A DNA stretch of 64,000 nucleotides from assembly GCA_036850595.1 (NCBI GenBank), contig CM072148.1, positions 25,117,852 through 25,181,851 of the forward strand, written 5' to 3'. A program made the translations under genes and the position numbers. The notes under the pieces are model-generated. The model was not told where the DNA came from, ran no database searches, and saw only the letters and a program-made list of their open reading frames with translations. Below, one piece after another: positions 39,501-49,200 of the stretch. Numbering within the stretch: the first letter of the stretch is position 1; each line of letters begins with the position of its first letter. The DNA is from Rhyacichthys aspro. Its lineage: Eukaryota; Chordata; Actinopteri; Gobiiformes; Rhyacichthyidae.

Positions 39501-40060
39501 AAAATAGAAGTTATATTCACATCCCTGGAATGGTTAGGAAGGCGACCCATTATACATACCTGTGAGCCAGCTTTGGAGCTGCCATGAACTTTAACAACAG
39601 TTATCCTGAGTTACGGGGTGCACGGTAGCGGAGTGGTTAGCGCTCCCGCTTCACAGCAAGAAGGTCGTGAGTACGAATCCCGGCCGACCCAAAAAACATC
39701 ATTGGCCGATTGTAGCCAACCCAAAAAACATCATTGGCTAACTCTGGTGGCTAACTCTCTTCTGTGAGGAGTCTGCACCCGTGTCACCGTGGGTTCTCTC
39801 CGGGATCTCCGGCTTCCTCCCACCGTCCGTATAGGTGAATTGGTGACTCTAAAGCGCCCCTAGTGGATGAATGTGAGAGTGAATGGTTGTCTGTCAATGT
39901 ATGTCTAAGTGTCAGCCCCCTAAGGTGTACCCCGCCTAAGGCCCAAAGCAGCTGGGATAGGCCCGCCACCCCCCCCCCCCCCACGAGGGGGGGTAGGTGG
40001 AAAAAAAAAAAAAAAAAAAAAAAAATCTTTTTTTATGGATTAAACAACCCTTTTTTTTTC

Positions 40061-40105
<45 letters not shown>

Positions 40106-40202
40106 GCCCCCCCCCCCCTTTTTTCCCTTTTTTCCCCCCCCGTAACAATGGGAAATAAAACACCCCACCCCACCTCCATTTTTTTTAATTTTTTTTTTTT
40201 TT

Positions 40203-40254
<52 letters not shown>

Positions 40255-43200
40255 CTTTCTTTTTTTTTTCTTTTTTTTTTTTTTTCTTTTTTTCTCTCTT
40301 TTTTTTTTTTTTTTTTTTTTTTTGTGCCCCCCCCCCCCCCCCCCTCCCCCCCCCCCCTCCCCCCTTTTTCCCCCCTTAATTTTTCCTTTTGTTTTCCTTT
40401 TTTCTCCCCCTGGTCCCTCCCCCTCCCTTTTTTCCCCCCTCCTTTTCTTTCCCTCCCCCCCCCCCCTTTTTTTGTTTGTTTTTGTGTGTGTGTGTTTTTT
40501 TTTTTTTTTCTTCTCTTTTTCCTCTTTCCCCTTTTTTTCTTTTTTTTTTTCCCCCCCCCCCCCCCTTTTTCCCCCCCCCCCCCCTTATTTCTTCTATCTG
40601 GCTTTGGTCGGATTTGGGTGCCTTTATGTTCAATTCAATTCAATTTTATTTGTATAGCCCAGTATCACAATGACAATTGCCTCAAAGGGCTTCACAGTAA
40701 ATGAACACTCAAGACAGTAAATGCACAACAGGCAGAGCATGACAACATCCCCTGTCCTTAGACCCTCCATCAGGGTAAGGAAAAACTCAAAAAACCCAGC
40801 CGGGGAAAAAGAGAAACCTCAGGGAGAACCACAGAAGGAGGGATCCACTCCCAGGACGGACAGGCCGTGCAATAGATGTGTCACTGACAAATAGTCAATT
40901 ATATGTACAAGTGAATGAAGTTAATTAGGATAAAGTCCATGGTAATCTCAGCAGGAACAGTTCATCTGAGAGGGACTGGGTCAGGATGGGTCCATGGGTC
41001 GGGACAGGATCACCGATGGGCCACAGCTAAGGTCCAGTCATCACTGGGACGTCTAACAGCAGCCAGACATCTGGGAAGAGTGGGACAGAGCAACAACTTG
41101 TGAACAGTAATGAACTGAGCGGAAATGTAAATAATATATAACAGAGGATAGAAGCTCAATGTGTCCCTTCCTCATCATGTAGGCCAAGAGAAATCACAGC
41201 TAATCTATATATCCTGACCATAAGCCCTATCAAAAAGGAAAGTCTTAAGCCTAACCTTAAATATAGAGACTGTGTCTGCCTCTTTAACGTGAGCTGGAAG
41301 TTGATTCCATAAAACAGGAGCTTGGTAACTAAAGGCTCTACCTCCCATTGTACTTTTGGAAACTCTAGGAACGACTAGTAGCCCTGCATTTTGAGAACGA
41401 AGCGCTCTATTAGGACGGTACGGCACTGTGAGGTCTCTGAGATAGGACGGGGCCTTCCCACTGAGGGCCTTATAAGTGAGGAGGAGGATTTTGAACTTAA
41501 TTCTGAATTCTATTGGAAGCCAGTGAAGAGAAGCTAACACTGGAGTAATGTGCTCTCGTCTGTTTGTTCCTGTTAATATTCTAGCTGCTGCGTTTTGGAC
41601 GAGCTGAAAACTTCTCAAGGAGTTATTTGGGCATCCTGCCAGCAGAGAGTTACAGTAATCTAACCTCGATGTAACAAACGCATGAATCAGTTTTTCGGCA
41701 TCACTTTTAGACAAGATATTCCTAATTTTCCGTATGTTGCGCAGGTGAAAAAATGCAGTTTTACAAGCTTGGTTAATGTGGGTTTTAAACGATAACTCTT
41801 CGTCAAATATTACGCCAAGATTCCTGACAGTTGAGCTCGAAGCTACACTAACACCATCTAAATTGACTATTTGGTTTGATAATGTGTCTCTTAGATTCCT
41901 GGGGCCTAGTATAATCAACTCTGTTTTTTCTGGGTTTAAAAGAAGGTAGTTTAACGTCATCCAGGTCCTTATGTCTTTCACGCACGCTTCTAATTTGTCC
42001 ATAGGATTGATCTTATCGGGTTTAATCGATAGATAAAGCTGGGTGTCGTCGGCGTAACAGTGGAAGTTAATTCCATGTTTTCTTATTATACTGCCTAACG
42101 GGAGCATGTATAATGTAAAAGAATAGGGCCTAATACAGATCCTTGTGGTACTCCATGGCTAACTTCTGTGGATGCAGATGATTCCTCATTAACTCTAACA
42201 AACTGGTATCTGTCTGTTAGATAAGATTTAAACCATTTGAGAGCTGATCCTCTGATTCCAATGTCGGACTCTAACCTCTGTAGCAGGAGACTGTGGTCTA
42301 TCGTGTCGAAGGCTGCGCTGAGATCTAAAAGGACTAGGACAGAGACCAGTCCATTATCTGAAGCCACTAACAGATCATTGGCGACTTTGACTAAAGCTGT
42401 TTCTGTGCTGTGGTACGGTCTAAATCCTGACTGAAAATCTTCAAATAAGTTGTTGTCCTGCAGATGATTGCGTAGCTGTGTAGCTACAATTTTCTCGAGT
42501 ATTTTTGAAATAAAAGGAAGATTAGATATAGGTCGATAGTTTTCTAAGGCGCCTGGATCGAGGGTTGGTTTTTTCAACAGAGGTTTAATCACTGCTGATT
42601 TAAAAAACTGTGGGACATAGCCTGTTTCTAAGGAAGAGTTTATTATATTCAAAATAGTTTCAGTGATAAAAGGGAAGACCTCTTTAAAAAGTTTGGAAGG
42701 GATCGGGTCTAAGATACAGGTTGATGTTGTAGAAGACACGACGATTGAGGCTAATTCATTTAAATCTACGGCGTTGAAGTGGTCTAACATTAAAAGAGGT
42801 TTGATTGAGGAATGAGCTTTTAGGGCACTAATCTGTTCTGAGCTAAAAGTGAGGTGGATTTGGTTTATTTTATTTCTAATTGTGTTTATTTTATTATTGA
42901 AAAAATTGAGGAAGTCGTCACATCTAAGGTTTGGAGGGATGCTAGGTTCTACTGAGCTGTGACTGCTTGTCAGCCTGGCTACAGTGCTGAACAGAAACCT
43001 AGGGTTATTTTTGTTTTCTTCTATCAATGTAGATACAATCAATCAATCAATCAATACGTCGTTTTAGCCTTACGCAGGGCTTGTTTATAAGTTGATAGAC
43101 TGTATTTCCAGGCCTTGAGAGACTCCTCGGAGTTGGAGTGACGCCATTGTCGTTCTAATTTACGCGTGGCTTGTTTGAGGAGACGAGTTTCTGGGTTAAA

Positions 43201-46200
43201 CCAGGGTGATTCTCTACAACTTCTGATGACCCTCGGTTTAAGCGGAGCTACACTATCCAGAGCTGTTTGCATTGAACGCATTACAGTGTTGACAAGCTGA
43301 TCGGTTCCACTTGGACTGGAGCTGTGGAGGCTGGTCTCTGTATTAACTGGAGCATTCCTGGCTAATATTGGCTGAATTGCTTCTTTAAACTCTGAGGCAG
43401 TTTTATCCGATAATACTCTTCCAATATGTTTTTTTTTGTAAGGAACGGGGTAGTCCTTGAGCGTGAACTGAAAGGTAATTAAAAAATGATCCGATAGGAC
43501 GGGGTTATGAGGTAGGACTTTTAACTGACTGATCTCTATACCGTAGGTTAATATAAGGTCCAGGGTGTGGTTGTGCCTGTGAGTGGGTTCACTTATGTTT
43601 TGTACGAAACCGACGGAATCCAATAAGGTCATAAACGCACTGCTGAGACTATCACTGCTGTCATCGACATGAATGTTAAAATCCCCTACTATAACGATTT
43701 TATCCGAGTCTAACAGTGTACAGGATAAAAAATCAGAGAATTCATTTAGGAACTCAGAGTAAGGGTTTTTGTTTTTTCCAGTTAGGGTGCGTAATAGACA
43801 ACATAAGGCTTTCAAAAGAGCGGTAAGACTGTTTCGGTCTCGGGCGAATCAATAAATTGGAGTGTGAGATTACTCCCACTCCTCCACCTCGGCCTGTGCT
43901 TCGAGGTGTGTGAAAGTTTACATGACTGGGTGGAGTAGCTTCATTTAGACTAATATATTCGTCCTGTTTTAGCCATGTTTCTGTTAGAGACATTAGATTG
44001 ATTTTATGATCTCCAATTAAATCATTAACTATTAGTGATTTAGACGAAATTGATCTGACATTTAGTAATCCACAGTTGACGACTCTGATGCGTTTCCCTA
44101 CATTTAAGTTTAAGTTAGGTGTGTTATTTATTGGTATTAGGTATCTACAGGAGCTTGTGTTTGAGTATCTGGGCACTCGGGGGACAGACACAGTCTCTAT
44201 GGGGTGAGATGTTTCAAGAGAAGAAACAGAGAGGCGTTTAAGACTGCGACTCTGTGTCCTAACCAGACAACTAACAACTACAACATCATCCGACTCCATA
44301 CCCACACTATGCTGTCTTACAGGGTCTCTAATCCCCTGTGACCTGCTGAGATTCCTTGTGTTAAATGCACCGGATAGCCCTGTCTATATTACTAGACAAA
44401 ATGGCAGCGCCATGTCCGGTAGGATGCAGGCCGTCTGCCCTCAGCAGGCCTGGGCGGCCCCAGAAGGAAGGCCAGTTATCCACAAAACCAAAACCTTTCT
44501 GACTACAATACCGGGCCAGCCACCGGTTCATGGAAACTAACCTGCTATACATCTCATCGTTACCCCTTACGGGGAGGGGGCCAGAGACGATTAATCGATG
44601 CCGACTCATCTTACTCCCTAGCTCAAAAGTCCTAGCTAAGCTGTCTTTAGTAATCTCTGACTGTTTCATCCTCACATTGTTGGTGCCGACATGAATAACT
44701 ATCTGCTTGTATGTGGTGTTATGTGCCTGGGAGGAATCTGCCTTCCTTCGTGATGCCAGCACCCTAAGATTGGCCTCTATGTCGGATGCCCTGGCGTCTC
44801 GAGTCTAACATTGCGGGTTATGGAGTCCCCTATCACCAGAGTGCGTTGTTCATCCCCGCCGGCCGGCGCCGGCGAAGCAGGCCGGCAACCAACGCAGTCA
44901 AGCGGACTTGAAAGCGCCGAGAACCGGTTCGCAGTCGGGGCGGGTGACCGCGGACAGGGACGCACAACCGGAGGTTCTCCCTTGCCCGCATGCCCGCGCC
45001 GGCGGACCGGGACAAACCCCGCACTCTCTGCAACAGCTGCCGGAGTAGCTGAGCCAGAGCTAGAGCTAACGCTAGCAGGGCTGCTGTCAGACCTGCATCT
45101 AACTTTATCGGGGAACCCTGACACATCTAACGTAACTAAACCCTGTCTTTGCTGCTCTAACTCCTGTAACTCACAAACGCGTCTCTCTAGTAGAGACAGC
45201 CTCTCTAACAACAACGAACAAGAAACACACTCCATCGCCATGGTAACAACACACCGGAGCTAGCTTAAATACCCTTAGGTGACCTCAGCTAATAGCTAGC
45301 CTACTAGCTAACTCAAACAATACGACGAACTGACTAAGTCTAGCAGAAGAACAAAATATATCTGATTCTGAAGTTAAGTGGGATGTGATATAGTGTGTTA
45401 ACAATGAAAGTGAAGTGAGAGTGAATACAAACGTAACTTTAGTACAGAGCCAGGAGACGATCACGCGCCTGGCAGGTAGAGTCACCGGGATACGTCACTG
45501 GTGTACGTCAGCAGCAGCGACAGCGTAGAGCAGCGACAGCGTAGACACAATATGTGTTAAATAACTTAGCTTAACCTTTGTAAGAGAATTGGGTTACTTC
45601 CTTAGAGCTTCAAAGTATTGGACCACATAAAAGGACTGAAGAGAGTCTGCATGTCTTAAGCAGGAGAAGTTTATTACCATCACATACAGGCCCGGAGACA
45701 GTTGAACAGTCAACACAGCGTAGTATTGAACATTCAAGTCTGACTATGCTTTTACTGGTCAGAGTTTATAGTGCCTCATAGAAGGTCAGTATGCAAACAT
45801 CCAATACCAAGAGAGTTGTTATTCAGATGTTATTCAGCTGATAAGGCTCGAGGTTGGAGACATGCTATTCAGTTGGTATTCAGCTGATTAGGCTCGAGGT
45901 TGGAGACAAGTAGGTGTCTGAGTCTATCTGATGACAGAGCCCAAGGCTCAGGGCATCACAGCCTTACAATAGATCCAAAATTCTCTAACAACATTGTTAT
46001 ATGTTTAACATTCGTGTCAACTTTGCTAAACAGTAAATTAGCGCAGTCGATTAACTCTAACACTAGCAGTAATGTTATGCTAGCACCACATGGTTTCATA
46101 ACCAGATGCTGTTGTGTCTAGGTAGTTAGTAGGCAGTTTAGAATTTAGTTAAATGTCACAATGAATTACAAATAATTAAAATTCACATTACAACATTCGT

Positions 46201-49200
46201 CTTCACTAATGTACCTATAGGCTAATAGGCTGTTACTGTTCTCTGTATTCACAGCTAAAAACAATAAAAGGGAAAATGAAATGTCTCAATCATCAAACAC
46301 ATGTAACGAAAACATTGTGTATTGTGTATATAATTCAATAATTTTATAAAAAAGACTTTAAAAAAGGAAGAAAAGCCGTCAATGTCTTTGTTCGCTTTTC
46401 CAGTGGAGATATCATAATTTGAATTAGCGCTCCACTGTGTTAGTGACAGGGGAAACATGGGAGAATTGAACTGCCCAGAACACCGTTGTGTGGTAGCTAC
46501 TTGCAGACGGGTGTGTCTGTGTTTTAATATGTAAAGCACATTATGTTACATTTTCTTTATATTTTAAACAAAAATACAGTTTATTTTGATGATTAAATTT
46601 ACTTTGATTGAATATACCAGATTCCACTCGTTTAATGTTACCAACAATATAATACACTCACTTTCAATGAAAAACTATGTGCAGACAGTAAACATTTTTC
46701 ACTCTAAAGAAACTCAAAAATTGCAAAGGACCTTGGCCAAGCACTTGCACATTTCATAGCAAAAGATAGGCTGCCTAAAGTTTGGCAGTGTGGTCGACAA
46801 TGCCATCTGGACATGTTTTTTAACAGATAATTCATATCCTTGAGTCAATTACTGTTCCTAAGGTTATTCATGTTATTTCTGCTTTCAACAAAATGCAGTA
46901 AAAATGGTTGTTTAACCACAAAAATTGTGAAGTGATTCCAGTATGTATAGTGACATTTTCAAACTGTCACAAAACATTCAGGTTAATTAATTTAATTGAA
47001 AATTATATGATATGATGATATGTTACAAGTGTTAAAATAATAAAAATGTATTGGGATAAAAAAAAAACAAAACAATAAAATGTTGGTTAAAAATGTTAAA
47101 TATTACCTTCCAATAGGATTAACCAGAATAAAATAAACAGGGCTCCAGCATCAAACAGTATATAAAAAAACACTGACTGGGGAACAAATAGCCTCGTGCG
47201 TGATGGCGTCTTCCGCGTCTCCCGCATCCTGCTACTCCCACTCTACAGCCCTTCTTCTCGGGGTAGTGGCTCTGTGGGGGAAAGGGAGACACCCTCACTG
47301 AACGGAACATACAGTCTTAACGATGCAGATTATGAACATTTGCCGATTCACATCCCTGTACTTGGCTTGTAATACGCATTGTACAGGGTCTCTTCTTACA
47401 GCGCGTAGCGTCCGTTGTTCTGGCATGTCACTGTTTGTTCCTTTGTTGGTCGGCCTGTCCCATCCTTCTGTGCACCGTTTCACTTTCTTCTTCAGTCAGT
47501 ATTTAATGATCTTTGTGGCCTTGGACCGCTAATCCCGTTTGTGGGGAGGAATGATCCAATTAGTCTCTCTCTGATAGTCCAAGTAAATAAAACACATCAA
47601 ACCAAACACGGCACATATAAAACCAACAATAACAAAAAATGAACTAATAAGAGACTATTCAACCAAGGATCACATTCTGACACAGATACCTGAAAAAGTA
47701 CAGTACATGATTTATCATCAGAGGTGGGAATAACAAAGTTTTTGTACTTCATTACATTACTTCATTACCACCTCTGATGATAAATCATGGATATTGCAAG
47801 GCCAACTTGGCTCAGCAATCCATTGCCATAAGGTTGGCGGTTTGTTTCTTGCTCCCTCCTGTTCATATTGTCATTGTGTCCTTGGACAAGACACTTCACC
47901 CACTTTGCCTCCACACAGCACTGGTGAATGAATGTGTGTAATTGTAGAGGTGAGTTTGGTGGTGGTTGGAGAAGGCCTTGAGCGCCGTGTGTATGGCAGC
48001 CCATGTCTCTGTCTGTCCCAGGTCTGAATGTGTGTGAATGGTGTGAATGTAGGCATGATGTAAAGTGCTTTGGGTGCCCTAGAACGGCATGAAAAGCGCT
48101 ATGTAAATGCATTCCATTTATAATTTTTTTTCTCAACAAGCAGCTGGTGCTGTGGTGTACTCCTCTACTGTCTCTCCCAGCTGCAGTTAGAGCAGGGGAT
48201 GCTCACCTCTCTGCGTCCAGCTCATGGATGTATTATTAGGCTGGAGACTCTCACAGCCTCAGTCACTAATGCCCAATTTCCACTGCATACATCTCTACTC
48301 TGCTGCAGAACACCACCAACTGACGTCACACACCCTCGCCCCTGGATGCCTTTAAGATCCACTGCACGGCTGAGGGGCTTAGAAGAGCATGAGCGGAAAA
48401 TACGAGATGGTGCAATAAAAGCTATTGATAAAGACATGGATAGGACCAAAACAACTGTTCAGAAGGAGGACCAGAAAACATGTTTAGTTTGCTATCACTT
48501 TTACTTCACAGGGTTTTTCGTCGTTACACTGGGCACAACTGCATTTAATGCTTAATAATGTATATGAACATATAAATATTCAAATGAAGAACTTAGTCTG
48601 TATATTTTTCTATTACTTTGAAAATCTGGATGCATTGCTCGTTCAGTTTTTCTGGTGCAATTTGATCTGTGTAAATAAATTTGGACTGGCTCCGCCATCG
48701 GAAAAAAAAAAATAAAAAAATATAACTGCGTGTATCTCGTCCACTCCGCACTGTTGGATCGGAGCCACAACGCAGCGGATGCAGTGGAAATGCTCACATT
48801 GAAAAGAATGGATGTGTATTTGCTGCAGAGTGTGTGGCAGAGCGGAGGGGAGACGCATGCAGTGCAAATTGGGGGATGCACAACTCCTCCACTGTGTCTG
48901 TGCCTCTCTTTGACATAAGCTAAACATCTAGCTGGCTGGCTCATCATGTCTCAGTCTAAATTGTGACGCTAATTTGCAAAAGCAATTTTACTAGCAACAC
49001 CTAGGTCTGATTTTTGTCAGGGTTGTTGATTCAAGAAATCACTTAATTGAACCTGTCTGACAAAGTGAAGTAAGCCAAAAGATCTCAAAAAGCAAAATGC
49101 CATGCAGCAATCCAAGGAAATTCAGGAACAGATGAGAAATTATATCTATCAGTCTGGAAAGGGTTGCAAAGCCATTTCTAAAGCTTTCGGACTCCAGCGA

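Larger units (their letters stand above)
40628..45570 (-). mobile_element. Near full-length L2-type LINE (ORF1 esterase, EN, RT), four small lesions
   Basis: On the - strand a 5' leader (about 45570-45242) precedes ORF1 (45241-44361), then ORF2 with endonuclease (44305-43051) and reverse transcriptase (43042-41205). The 3' UTR ends in (AATTG)n, read on + as TTCAATTCAATTC at 40629. The family moves by target-primed reverse transcription. Small lesions break the frames: a one-base loss in ORF1 (about 44808), a short deletion in the endonuclease (about 43780), a (GATT)n expansion (43037-43056) and a one-base loss in a T run (about 42117). It is opposite in strand to the ABCC gene. It is otherwise well preserved and so is probably one of the younger insertions. 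Confidence 0.88.

Noticed and set aside
39863..40704. Long open frames of 85 to 264 codons on both strands
   Set aside because: They encode only Phe/Pro or Lys/Gly runs from the T/C homopolymer tract; no gene is implied.
44811..45263. 150-codon + strand frame
   Set aside because: Antisense shadow of the GC-rich LINE ORF1.
48199..48555. 118-codon + strand frame
   Set aside because: No recognisable domain, overlapping open frames on the other strand, no splice context; kept only as unassigned sequence.
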